Shown one piece after another: positions 1 through 5,979 of a stretch of 11,648 nt of DNA. The stretch is from positions 1-11,648 of the forward strand of contig JAHIKV010000040.1 in NCBI GenBank assembly GCA_018897395.1, written 5' to 3'. The stretch is from Planctomycetota bacterium. GTDB lineage: Bacteria; Planctomycetota; Planctomycetia; Pirellulales; Thermoguttaceae. Below the pieces are notes generated by a model, which was not told the DNA's origin, made no database searches, and saw only the letters and a list, made by a program, of their open reading frames with translations. The position numbers and the translations under genes are program-made. Position 1 is the stretch's first letter. The number at the start of each line of letters is the position of its first letter.

Positions 1-138
<138 letters not shown>

Positions 139-153
139 CAAGTGTTCCGGGGC

Positions 154-360
154 CTAGCTTTCCGTGGGATCGCCGGGGAACGTGTAGTCGTCCGGCAGGA
201 GTTTTTCAAGAACGATGATTTCCCGGTCGATTTGTTCGGTCTGCATGTCCAAATGGTGCATCATGCGCCGCATCCACTCGTACTCCCCGATCAACCTGTC
301 TCTGTCCGCAACGAGCCTGTCTCGGCCCGCAATCAACCTTCTCTCGTCCTTCGCGGCCAT
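154..360 (-). CDS. small coiled-coil hypothetical protein (68 aa)
   Basis: The ATG at 360 is preceded on the minus strand by GGGAGGG about 5 nt upstream, a good ribosome site, so it is preferred to the longer reading frame that would start at 480. The protein is almost wholly charged and helical. It starts MAAKDERRL and carries three near-identical heptads (RLIAGRD, RLVADRD, RLIGEYE), encoded by degenerate 21-bp DNA repeats at 290-352. A second helix (EQIDREIIVLEKLL) follows, with a short acidic tail. This is typical of a dimeric coiled coil. There is no signal peptide, membrane segment or catalytic motif. The stop lies only 15 bp from the group II intron end, so the intron has landed just 3' of the gene. 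Function unknown. Confidence 0.6.
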   Translation of the reverse strand: MAAKDERRLIAGRDRLVADRDRLIGEYEWMRRMMHHLDMQTEQIDREIIVLEKLLPDDYTFPGDPTES

Positions 361-747
361 TGCGCCCTCCCATGCCAGACAAAGAGTGACGTTGTTTCCT
401 CGGTGCGGGCGCAACAAAAAAAGAGCGCCGGACCGAGGCCGCTCCAAGAACCCCCGCGAAGGGGCACAGAAGAACAGCACCCGGCCGACGCTCCCATAAC
501 GGGAGCGCGGTCCAGATACTGCTCCTTCTGTTCAAGAGTCCGAAGACCCAGGTTCGCGGTTTTCTTGGAAGCAGTAACTTGACGCACGCGCGTCAAACTC
601 AAATTGTCATCAACATCCTACCGCCGGCAAGCCGTCGCCGCAAGAGGCGGCGGTTGTGGTTGAATACGCCGATAAAATCGGTCCTGGACGGCGAATTCTC
701 GTGGAAATTGGGCCACCGGTTCTGGTAAAATCCCCAACGGCCCGTTT
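361..747. other. structured non-coding stretch upstream of the small coiled-coil gene
   Basis: I find no convincing gene here. The stretch is rich in dyads: an 18-nt TTGACGC/GCGTCAA palindrome at 579-596, a hairpin at 631-654 (8 bp with one T-G wobble), a 7-bp CGCTCCC/GGGAGCG hairpin at 489-507, a CCCC/GGGG hairpin at 452-464, and a terminator at 416-444. The last three read most naturally on the minus strand, toward the gene starting at 360. Together they could be a leader or attenuator, or an independent small RNA. A minus-strand open frame from a TTG near 602 crosses these hairpins and I do not call it. Confidence 0.4.
416..444 (-). terminator. intrinsic terminator, minus strand
   Basis: On the minus strand a GAGCG/CGCTC stem (423-427 with 440-444), extended by two more C-G pairs past a bulge, is followed at once by seven U residues (A-run at 416-422 on the plus strand). 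It would end minus-strand transcription about 55 nt before the ATG at 360. It therefore either separates that gene from an upstream transcript or acts as an attenuator in its leader. Confidence 0.6.
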
Positions 748-891
748 ATTGGGACTCAGAATAATTATGTCGGGTAAACGCCCGCCGGCTGCGACCGGCG
801 GGGTGGATAAACGCCGCAATTCCCCCCCTCCCCCCGCGACCGCAGTCGCGGGGCGTTTCATCACCCCGACATAACTTTTCTGAGAGTCAAT
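748..891. repeat. palindromic MITE-like element with two internal hairpins
   Basis: The outer arms are imperfect inverted repeats: ATTGGGACTCAGAATAATT and TTATGTCGGG on the left match the reverse complement of the right arm, which ends GACATAACTTTTCTGAGAGT then CAAT. Inside each arm is its own hairpin: CCCGCCGG/CCGGCGGG (781-802) and CCCCGCGAC/GTCGCGGGG (833-854). The two hairpins share the outer CCC/GGG pairs and the loop CTGCGR but differ at three inner base pairs, each changed on both strands so pairing is kept. I see no clear target-site duplication. The element ends just before the next gene. Confidence 0.7.
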
Positions 892-926
892 GGCAACCGC
901 CGCACTCAAAAGCCCCCCCACTCCCA

Positions 927-1517
927 ATGCCTCCCAAACCGAAAAAAAAACGCCCGGCCAAACCGAAACGAACCGTTTGCCGCAGAAAATCCCGTCCTGC
1001 CGGCGACGTTCCCGTTCCGGCCGCCCCGGACGTTCCGCATTGGCTTTCGGCCGACGGATGCTGGATCAAAATGCCCGAGGACATGCGTCAGATGGTCTCG
1101 CGGATTCTGACCCCCGCATATCGCCGCTTCGTGCTCGACGCCCCCGGCGAACTGGAACGTTCGGTCGGAATGACCATGGTTCATCTGATGTGGCTGGAGC
1201 TTTGCGGTCAGGTCCAACTCGGCATGGTCGTCGCCGATCCGAAATCGCTCGAGGCCATCCTCGGAAACCCGGAGGACATGATCGACCGTCACCTGCGGCT
1301 GACGATGACCAAGTGCCAGACGGCCGAGTTGCTGCTGAAGTTGCAGATGGTCAAGGGGATGTTGCAACATCCGTCATTTTCTGGTGGCCCGTGTTTCCCG
1401 CCCATTCAGACGCAAGACCCGGCGACACCTCCCCGCCATGCCATCCAGCCCCCCCCGGCTTCCTTGCTTGCCCAAGTAGACGACGGTCCTGAAAATGGAA
1501 AATCGAGAATCTGCTGA
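927..1517 (+). CDS. hypothetical protein with basic N-terminus and helical core (196 aa)
   Basis: The frame starts at ATG 927 without a visible Shine-Dalgarno sequence. The first 25 residues are Lys/Arg/Pro-rich (MPPKPKKKRPAKPKR), suggesting nucleic-acid contact. A helical core follows (about residues 45-145, containing RILTPAYRRFVLDAPGELER, then MVHLMWLELC and MIDRHLRLTMTKCQTAELL). The remainder, after about residue 148, is Pro-rich and low in predicted structure and may be read-through into non-homologous DNA. The layout resembles recurrent planctomycete hypothetical proteins, but I cannot name a domain. A run of nine A at 942-950 in the lysine-rich part is a possible slippage site. It is followed by another hypothetical gene and may be co-transcribed with it. 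Function unknown. Confidence 0.6.
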   Translation: MPPKPKKKRPAKPKRTVCRRKSRPAGDVPVPAAPDVPHWLSADGCWIKMPEDMRQMVSRILTPAYRRFVLDAPGELERSVGMTMVHLMWLELCGQVQLGMVVADPKSLEAILGNPEDMIDRHLRLTMTKCQTAELLLKLQMVKGMLQHPSFSGGPCFPPIQTQDPATPPRHAIQPPPASLLAQVDDGPENGKSRIC

Positions 1518-1578
1518 CCAACTCCCGAACGATTGCCCAGGCCGACAGTCGCGCGGCTGCCCGCCCGCGCCGGAGCGG

Positions 1579-1656
1579 CCGGGGACTGGTCCATTTTTCG
1601 GCGAGAAAACATTTTCGGCGGAAAAATCTTCGGCCGAAAACATGGACCTGTCCCCT
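1579..1656. repeat. long imperfect hairpin between two hypothetical genes
   Basis: GGGGACTGGTCCAT on the left and ATGGACCTGTCCCC on the right pair as 13 of 14 bases. The stem continues imperfectly through TTTTCGGC-like segments with several internal GGCGG/GGCCG motifs. The right foot contains the ATG at 1642 of the next gene, so the repeat supplies that gene's likely start codon, or could hide it in RNA. Confidence 0.65.
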
Positions 1657-2163
1657 TCTCACCCGGCGTTGCGGTTGATCCGCGCCCGGCCCGACCTGTT
1701 CTCGCGCCAGGGGCACGTTGCCGCCACGTGGCGACGCCGCAACGGCAAGACCTTTGGCCCCTACTATCGCCTCGGCTATCGAGAGGGCGGCCGGCAGTTT
1801 TCGGTTTATCTGGGCCGGTCGGGCGAGTTGGTCGAGCAGGTCCGCCGGGCGATTGAAGCCGTCCAGATGCCCTTGGCGCAGCGCCGCTTGTTCAACTCCA
1901 TCGAGCGGCAAATTCGAGCCTCTCTTCGCGTTCACAAACTTCGCGTTTCCGCACTGTTGCGGCCGTACGGACTTCGTCTGAAGGGTTTCGAGGTCCGCGG
2001 CTGGCGTTATTCTCCATTGCGCTATTTGTTGCCCCGTCGCCGGTTATTGCCGCGGATTGTCCCGCGACGGCCGCCTCCGTTGCGGCGTCAAACCAGCACT
2101 CCGGCGGAAAGACTGCTGCGGTTTCTCGACGCCCGTGACGGCCCGCGCGTACTGGCACAATGA
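1642..2163 (+). CDS. hypothetical protein, DUF6788-like fold without the cysteines (173 aa)
   Basis: The central part (about residues 20-60: ATWRRRNGKTFGPYYRLGYR, then GGRQFSVYLGRS) resembles DUF6788-type proteins, in which a G-P-Y-W/Y-x-x-Y/R core is followed by an Arg-rich helix. The Cys cluster that usually precedes that core is absent here. Later come a helical region (about 65-105) and a strongly basic tail (LLPRRRLLPRIVPRR). Such proteins often sit near mobile elements and have no settled function. ATG 1642 is chosen because the homologous-looking part begins right after it. An in-frame ATG at 1495 would add 49 low-complexity residues, run through the hairpin, and overlap the preceding gene by 23 bp. 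Neither start has a good ribosome site. Family assignment is from memory of the motif and is tentative. Confidence 0.55.
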   Translation: MDLSPSHPALRLIRARPDLFSRQGHVAATWRRRNGKTFGPYYRLGYREGGRQFSVYLGRSGELVEQVRRAIEAVQMPLAQRRLFNSIERQIRASLRVHKLRVSALLRPYGLRLKGFEVRGWRYSPLRYLLPRRRLLPRIVPRRPPPLRRQTSTPAERLLRFLDARDGPRVLAQ

Positions 2164-2218
2164 TAGTCCGCGGTGTAGACTGGGATTGCCTCCTTCATTG
2201 TTTCATAGGACCGCTAAC

Positions 2219-2345
2219 AGTCCGTTGAAAAAGCCACATGTTGGGGTGGCAGTTGTACTGCCACCCCGGGAAACGCGGCAAAAACAGGGGTGGCAGTACA
2301 ACTGCCACCCCAACAATCTCGTTTGGGTGACTTTTTCAACGGACT
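2219..2345. mobile_element. 127-bp MITE-like element with 6-bp target duplication
   Basis: The ends are perfect inverted repeats (AGTCCGTTGAAAAAG and its complement), and the element is flanked on both sides by the direct repeat GCTAAC (2213-2218 and 2346-2351). Inside are two inverted copies of a hairpin, GGGGTGGCAGT-TGT-ACTGCCACCCC and its mate. No coding capacity is present, so it is non-autonomous. It lies between the hypothetical gene ending at 2163 and the ribosome site at 2355 of the next gene, in what should be that gene's promoter region. The clean duplication suggests real transposition. Confidence 0.8.
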
Positions 2346-2365
2346 GCTAACCGTGGAGGACTGTC

Positions 2366-2767
2366 ATGGACGAGAAACGCGAGTGTCCCGGCGTCGAACA
2401 AATGCTCGATAATATCTCCGACTGCCCGGTCGCGCCGCCGGCCGATCCGGTGACGGCGATTGCCTTGAAGGAAGAGCCGCCGCTCGGGTGGCGCGAACTT
2501 CTCGTCATCGTGCTGCTTGTGGTGCTGTGCGACCTGACGATCTACCGGGGGCACGGGTTCGCCGGCTACGCCTTGCTGATGGCCGCCGCGCCGCTGTTGC
2601 TGGCCGTCGGAGCGCCCCGCCCGCGTTGGAAATTCGATTATCCGCGAGGGCGTCCGGGCGATGTTGGCCCAACGTCGGATCGAAGCCGAGTCGCTCGCCG
2701 CGCGTCGAGAGCGGGAAGGATGGACGGCCTTTCAGCTCGCCGACCGGATGGTGCTCAATGCGCTTAG
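2366..2767 (+). CDS. membrane protein, N-terminal part; 3' half out of frame (133 aa)
   Basis: GGAGG at 2355-2359 stands 6 nt before the ATG, the strongest ribosome site in this part of the window. Residues 1-40 are acidic and cytoplasmic in character. About residues 44-85 form two hydrophobic segments (LLVIVLLVVLCDLTIYRG and ALLMAAAPLLLAVGAPRPR), reminiscent of the start of DUF4173/DUF4153-type membrane proteins, which are much longer. After APRPR the reading becomes Arg/Gly-rich and non-protein-like (RGRPGDVGPTSDRSRVARR), while the coding-like frame shifts to the one used by the ORF ending at 2861. This looks like a truncated or frameshifted gene. Family assignment is tentative. Confidence 0.5.
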   Translation: MDEKRECPGVEQMLDNISDCPVAPPADPVTAIALKEEPPLGWRELLVIVLLVVLCDLTIYRGHGFAGYALLMAAAPLLLAVGAPRPRWKFDYPRGRPGDVGPTSDRSRVARRASRAGRMDGLSARRPDGAQCA

Positions 2768-2861
2768 CGACAACAGCGGCGACTGGGCCGAATACATGGA
2801 CCCCGTCAGCCGAGACGCCGCTCTGCAACGCTTTCACAACTACGCCTATCAGTGGTATTGA
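2661..2861 (+). CDS. small helical protein or displaced C-terminus of a broken gene (66 aa)
   Basis: From about 2637 this frame shows good GC3 bias and a credible sequence (MLAQRRIEAESLAARREREG, then WTAFQLADRM and DPVSRDAALQRF). A GAGGG at 2647-2650 lies about 10 nt before ATG 2661. The in-frame residues just upstream (IIREGVRA) also look coding, so it is probably the tail of a larger protein whose front has been lost, joined by deletion or frameshift to the membrane ORF that overlaps it by 107 bp. It could instead be a small stand-alone gene. No function recognised. Confidence 0.4.
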   Translation: MLAQRRIEAESLAARREREGWTAFQLADRMVLNALSDNSGDWAEYMDPVSRDAALQRFHNYAYQWY

Positions 2862-2863
2862 AC

Positions 2864-2898
2864 GTAGGGTGGGTCGAGCTTTAGCGAGCCCCACCTAC
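2864..2898. repeat. GTAG...CTAC palindrome between convergent genes
   Basis: GTAGGGTGGG and CCCACCTAC form the foot of an imperfect hairpin with GTAG/CTAC ends, the form of a REP element. It sits in the 19-bp gap after the plus-strand ORF ending at 2861 and overlaps the last codons and the stop of ndk on the other strand. It may work as a bidirectional terminator, although no T-run follows. Confidence 0.65.
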
Positions 2899-3300
2899 AC
2901 GGGCCGGGAAGAAAATGTCGATTTCGCGTTGGGCCGATTCCGGACCGTCCGAGGCGTGGACGAGGTTCATCTGTTGGCTGGAGCTGAAGTCGCCGCGGAT
3001 GGTGCCGGGGTCCGCCTCCAGGCCGTTGGTCGCGCCGGCCATGGCGCGGACCACCCGGATCGCCTCCGGCCCGGCGACGATCATGGCCACGACCGGCCCG
3101 CCGGTGATGAACGCCTCCAACTCGGGATACCACGCCTTCCGGACGTGTTCGGCGTAGTGCCGCCTGGCCAGCTCGGGCGTTACACGCATCAGTTTCATGG
3201 CCGCAATGTCCAGCCCCTTATCCTCGAATCGGGCAATCACTCGGCCCATCAGACGCCGCTGGAGACAATCGGGTTTGAGCAAAACGAGGGTGCGTTCCAT
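2881..3300 (-). CDS. ndk: nucleoside diphosphate kinase
   Basis: This cytosolic enzyme moves the gamma-phosphate from ATP to (d)NDPs through a phospho-histidine. The 139-aa protein has the family layout end to end: ERTLVLLKPDCLQRRLMGRV (Lys9), GPVVAMIV near 68-76, GATN and PGTIRGDF near 89-105, and the active-site segment NLVHASDGPESA with His115. The ATG at 3300 is preceded by AAGGAAA about 7 nt upstream on the minus strand. The length is normal, but after the usual ...IDIFF end the last eight residues (PARVGGAR) and the stop come from, or run into, the GTAG palindrome at 2864-2898. It is divergent from the superoxide dismutase gene, with a good promoter in between. Confidence 0.97.
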   Translation of the reverse strand: MERTLVLLKPDCLQRRLMGRVIARFEDKGLDIAAMKLMRVTPELARRHYAEHVRKAWYPELEAFITGGPVVAMIVAGPEAIRVVRAMAGATNGLEADPGTIRGDFSSSQQMNLVHASDGPESAQREIDIFFPARVGGAR

Positions 3301-3336
3301 GAATCGGTTTCCTTGCGAGCGGCTTGAAGACGGTCG

Positions 3337-3365
3337 ATTTTATGCGATTCCGCCCATCTGCTCAA
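3337..3365 (-). promoter_or_regulatory. sigma-70-type promoter for ndk
   Basis: On the minus strand TTGAGC (3360-3365) and TAAAAT (3337-3342) are separated by exactly 17 nt. Transcription would start near 3330 and give a leader of about 30 nt before the ndk ATG. Position and spacing are good; assignment is by consensus only. Confidence 0.55.
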
Positions 3366-3442
3366 GTACCATGATTACATCGTTTTTATGTCGCATTGCA
3401 ACTCCGAGAGGCAAGAAACTCCGTGTACCCCCTCTCCCCGTT

Positions 3443-3461
3443 ATTGACCAATGCGTATAAT
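3443..3461 (+). promoter_or_regulatory. -10 element and small dyad upstream of the superoxide dismutase gene
   Basis: A perfect TATAAT at 3456-3461 lies 45 nt before the ATG. No -35 hexamer is found at 16-19 nt spacing, because TTGACC at 3444-3449 is too close. ATTG-AC-CAAT at 3443-3452 is a small dyad just upstream of the -10 box and could be an activator or repressor site. Speculative beyond the -10 box. Confidence 0.35.
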
Positions 3462-3505
3462 ATCCGGCCGGAGAGAAACCCATCAACCGAAACAAGGAGC
3501 GGAAA

Positions 3506-4108
3506 ATGTACTCTCTCACAAAGTTGCCCTATGCTTTCGACGCGTTGGAGCCGCACATTGACGCCCGCACGATGGAGATTCACCACGCGAAACACCACCA
3601 GTCTTACGTCGATAAACTCAATGCCGCCTTGGAAAAACACCCTAAGCTCCAGGGCCTTCAGGTCACGAAGTTGATCGCCGATCTCGACCGGGCGCCGGAG
3701 GACGTCCGCGCGGCGGTGCGCAACAACGGCGGCGGGGTCGCCAACCACGACCTGTTTTTCGCCATGATGGGGCCGAATCGGGGCGGGCGTCCGGTCGGCA
3801 AACTGGCCGCGGCCATCGACGAAACATTCGGCGGCTTCGAGCGGTTCCAGCAAAAATTCGCCGCCGCCGCCGCCGGACACTTCGCCAGCGGTTGGGCATG
3901 GCTGAGCCGCGACCAAAACGGCATGCTGCTGATCGAAACCACCCCCGGTCACGACACGCCGCTGATGTTCGGCCGCAAACCGATCCTGGTCCTCGACGTT
4001 TGGGAACACGCCTACTACTTGAAGCACCAGAACCGACGCCCCGACGGCATCGCCGCCTGGTGGAACGTCCTCGATTGGGACCGCGCCGAGCGGAACTTCG
4101 TCGGTTAG
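3506..4108 (+). CDS. sodA: superoxide dismutase, Fe/Mn family
   Basis: This enzyme dismutates superoxide to O2 and H2O2 in the cytosol (no signal peptide). The 200-aa protein is full length. Metal ligands are His26 (MEIHHAKHH), His81 (NNGGGVANHD), Asp164 and His168 (LDVWEHAYYLKHQNRRPD). Tyr34 of the substrate gateway is present. The scaffold is Mn-type (Gly77, SGWAWL). However, the outer-sphere residue that is Gln in classical MnSOD (NQDSP motif) is His149 here (PGHDTP), as in some Fe-using or cambialistic enzymes, so metal choice cannot be read from the class. AAGGAG at 3494-3499 is 6 nt from the ATG. The stop codon lies in a TTAG that flanks the following palindromic element. Confidence 0.96.
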   Translation: MYSLTKLPYAFDALEPHIDARTMEIHHAKHHQSYVDKLNAALEKHPKLQGLQVTKLIADLDRAPEDVRAAVRNNGGGVANHDLFFAMMGPNRGGRPVGKLAAAIDETFGGFERFQQKFAAAAAGHFASGWAWLSRDQNGMLLIETTPGHDTPLMFGRKPILVLDVWEHAYYLKHQNRRPDGIAAWWNVLDWDRAERNFVG

Positions 4109-4230
4109 GGCCTGTAAAAGAATAAGTGGGTGATTTACACGTAGGACGGATTTCCTAATCCGTCCAGTTTTCGGGGACGGATTGGGAAATCCGTCCTACA
4201 GAATTGCACACGTTATTCATTTTCAGATCC
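4109..4230. mobile_element. palindromic element carrying a GTAG hairpin doublet
   Basis: The core (4141-4199) is two inverted 25-nt copies of GTAGGACGGATTTCC-type sequence with a single mismatch. Each copy is also its own hairpin (GGACGGATT/AATCCGTCC), with GTAG and CTAC at the feet. Outside the core, GGCCTGTAAAAGAATAA and TTATTCATTTTCAGATCC are imperfect inverted ends. The whole is flanked by TTAG on both sides (4105-4108 and 4231-4234), a possible 4-bp target duplication that includes the stop codon of the dismutase gene. It may also end that transcript. No coding capacity. Confidence 0.7.
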
Positions 4231-4331
4231 TTAGCATTACAACGCAATCTTCCCTTGTGTCCTGCGACCATTGCACGCAGGGGTTTTCTTGCCCTGTTCT
4301 CCACTAAAGACAGACGATCTCGAAAAGGCCC

Positions 4332-4365
4332 TTGACAGCCAAAAGTGCGTAGCGCAGGCTATTGT
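4332..4365 (+). promoter_or_regulatory. possible promoter of tRNA-Ser
   Basis: A perfect TTGACA at 4332-4337 lies about 45 bp before the tRNA. The best -10-like word, TATTGT at 4360-4365, is 22 nt away, longer than ideal. Weak as a complete promoter. Confidence 0.3.
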
Positions 4366-4380
4366 TGTGTAGTGATTTAC

Positions 4381-4462
4381 GGAGGGTAAGCGAATGGCTA
4401 GCGGCCACACTGGAAATGTGGCGCCGGGAAACCGGTTGCGGGTTCGAGTCCCGTGCCCTCCG
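4381..4462 (+). tRNA. tRNA-Ser (anticodon GGA)
   Basis: The acceptor strands GGAGGGT and GCCCTCC pair over 7 bp (last pair T-G), with discriminator G at 4462. The anticodon stem CCACA/TGTGG closes the loop CTGGAAA, giving anticodon GGA, which reads UCC and UCU serine codons. A long variable arm (GCCGG-GAAA-CCGGT) is the mark of the serine class. The T arm is GCGGG-TTCGAGT-CCCGT. The 3' CCA is not encoded and must be added after transcription. Confidence 0.95.
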
Positions 4463-4476
4463 CTGGAGGTGTGCCC

Positions 4477-4818
4477 ATGAAACGACTGACTGGAATCAAG
4501 GAAGTCGAGTTGGAGCTTGTCGCCGATTCGACTCGACAATCATTACACAATATCGTCGAGCAACGCCTAATCGACGAACTCATTCGTCGATCGACGCCTC
4601 CGCGCCGTCGGCCATGCTACCCAGCAAAGCAAAGATGCGGGGGTCAATCGTGTCGGTCAGGAACCGAACGGAGCCGTCGGCCAGGCCGAAATTGGCCCCG
4701 CCCGAGTGCGCACTGCCGGGCGAGCCGAAAAATCGGTTGTTCAACAGCTTGCCCTCGGCAGGCGAAGATACACACTCCAGCCTCTTGCCGTCGTAGCGGA
4801 ACATCGCGCCGGTGGTGA
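4477..4818 (+). CDS. possible truncated ORF after tRNA-Ser
   Basis: GGAGGT at 4465-4470 sits 6 nt before ATG 4477. The first 40 or so residues (MKRLTGIKEVELELVADS, then LHNIVEQRLIDELIRRS) look like a real helical protein start. From about 4590 the frame runs antisense to the DUF1559 gene and turns into Arg/Cys/Pro-rich shadow sequence, so the original 3' part seems lost. It may be a remnant of a gene cut by rearrangement next to the tRNA, a common integration site, or a chance ORF. Function unknown. Confidence 0.25.
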   Translation: MKRLTGIKEVELELVADSTRQSLHNIVEQRLIDELIRRSTPPRRRPCYPAKQRCGGQSCRSGTERSRRPGRNWPRPSAHCRASRKIGCSTACPRQAKIHTPASCRRSGTSRRW

Positions 4819-5647
4819 ACAGCGTGGCCGGGCCGCCGATCGCCCAGCCGTCCTTGCTGCCGGGCGTGACGTCCGTGATCCGCTGCAACTCGCCCGTCAT
4901 TATGGTGTTCGACGCGCCGTCGCTGATTTCGTCGAACGTGGCGCTGACGTTGACCCGGCCGAAGATACCCCAGCGCTTCTCCTCGGTGTCGTCTTCGGCA
5001 GTGAAAGGTGCGGGATAGTAGTTCGGCTCGTAAAATGTTGAGGCGTCGCAGATGTTGTAGCCGGTGTTGAGAGTGAACGCCGCGTGTCGGCCCGCGCAAC
5101 CGCCGTAGTCTGTCCCCCCGCCGGTCCACGCCGGCGAAAGCATCATCGGCTTGTCTTCGGGGCGAAGGAATTCCCGCCTGGATGGGCAATAGAAACCTCT
5201 TACGTCACAACTGGCTATATCGAAATTGCCATACGTATGGCGTTTTTCCCTTTTTCTGCTGGAAATCCCCTCGGTTCTATTCCAGAACATGCCATTTCCT
5301 TCAATGTACGGTATGATGCACAGCAGAAAACTGGTGCCGTGAAACCCCGGCCCCGTTTGTGCGGCTTCGGACCAAACGTCGTACTGGTTGCCCGGCGCGA
5401 TGGGTTCGGTGGCGCAAATCGTCCCGGGCGGAAACACCTTGTTCGCCCGAGTGTAGCTGTGCAGACCCAGGCCGATCAGTTTCAGATTATTTCTACAGCA
5501 TATCCGACGGGCACTTTCGCGGGCGATGAGGACTCCCTGCACAAGCAGCGCGAGCAAAACGCCGATCACTACCATCACCACCAGCAATCCCTTCCAGGTG
5601 AATCCGCCGCGCGACGCCGGGCCATCACGAATGACGTGCCGATCCAT
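4580..5647 (-). CDS. DUF1559 prepilin-like protein with H-x9-DG C-terminal motif
   Basis: Planctomycete DUF1559 proteins have a type IV pilin-like N-terminus and are thought to be exported and processed by a prepilin peptidase; their role is unknown. In this 355-aa protein a short basic leader (MDRHVIRDGPASRGG) precedes FTWKGLLVVMVVIGVLLALL, then the family stretch RRICCRNNLKLIGLGLHSY and FPPG. HSGGANFGLADG at 314-325 is the H-x9-DG motif. Cleavage would fall between Gly15 and Phe16, but the usual Glu at mature position 5 is Gly20. The ATG at 5647 follows GGGAG by about 8 nt. A longer frame starting at 5758 would be translated through the palindrome at 5705-5786 and is rejected. It is convergent with the tRNA and the preceding ORF. 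Confidence 0.93.
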   Translation of the reverse strand: MDRHVIRDGPASRGGFTWKGLLVVMVVIGVLLALLVQGVLIARESARRICCRNNLKLIGLGLHSYTRANKVFPPGTICATEPIAPGNQYDVWSEAAQTGPGFHGTSFLLCIIPYIEGNGMFWNRTEGISSRKREKRHTYGNFDIASCDVRGFYCPSRREFLRPEDKPMMLSPAWTGGGTDYGGCAGRHAAFTLNTGYNICDASTFYEPNYYPAPFTAEDDTEEKRWGIFGRVNVSATFDEISDGASNTIMTGELQRITDVTPGSKDGWAIGGPATLFTTGAMFRYDGKRLECVSSPAEGKLLNNRFFGSPGSAHSGGANFGLADGSVRFLTDTIDPRIFALLGSMADGAEASIDE

Positions 5648-5704
5648 GATCTCGCTCCCTTCGATAAAAAGTCCCGCGTCTCTGAGTGTAAGCAATATTG
5701 CGAA

Positions 5705-5786
5705 CAATAGCCGGGGGCTAACAGCCCCCGGAGGGAAACTCCCGCAATTCGCGCACATCCCGGGGGCTGTTAGCCCCCGGCTATTG
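5705..5786. repeat. perfect 27-bp inverted repeat made of nested hairpins
   Basis: CAATAGCCGGGGGCTAACAG... (5705-5731) is repeated without mismatch as its reverse complement at 5760-5786, with a 28-nt spacer. Each arm is itself a palindrome: CCGGGGGCT-AAC-AGCCCCCGG. It sits in the promoter region of the DUF1559 gene (58 bp upstream of its ATG) and between that gene and the divergent rhomboid gene. No target duplication is evident. Confidence 0.85.
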
Positions 5787-5979
5787 TGATATTAGCTTTC
5801 TGATCCTCGATCAATAAGCAATTTCAGGACACGATCCGCGATTATGCGGTTAATAGATAGCGTCCCGGCTTCAATCCGTAAAGAACCCCCCGGAGAGATT
5901 TGCGAACCCTTAAATTGCAAATATCGATCTTCCGCCCGCCGCTCTTGCCGAACGTCGAGCGGGCATCCATAATGCCTGC
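5787..5979. other. intergenic region before the rhomboid gene
   Basis: This is 193 bp with no convincing gene, promoter pair or ribosome site. A minus-strand frame of about 42 codons starting at 5970 is open, but I have no further support for it. Confidence 0.4.

Noticed and set aside
333..602. 89-codon minus-strand frame starting with TTG
   Set aside because: It runs through three hairpins and the poly-U terminator, has no ribosome site, and shows no known motif.
3444..3461. Complete -35/-10 promoter for the dismutase gene (TTGACC with TATAAT)
   Set aside because: Only 6 nt separate the two words; the TATAAT is kept but TTGACC cannot be its -35.
4237..4539. 100-codon minus-strand frame across the tRNA
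   Set aside because: Its middle (GTRTRNRFPGATF) is the translated complement of tRNA-Ser, a well-known source of false proteins.
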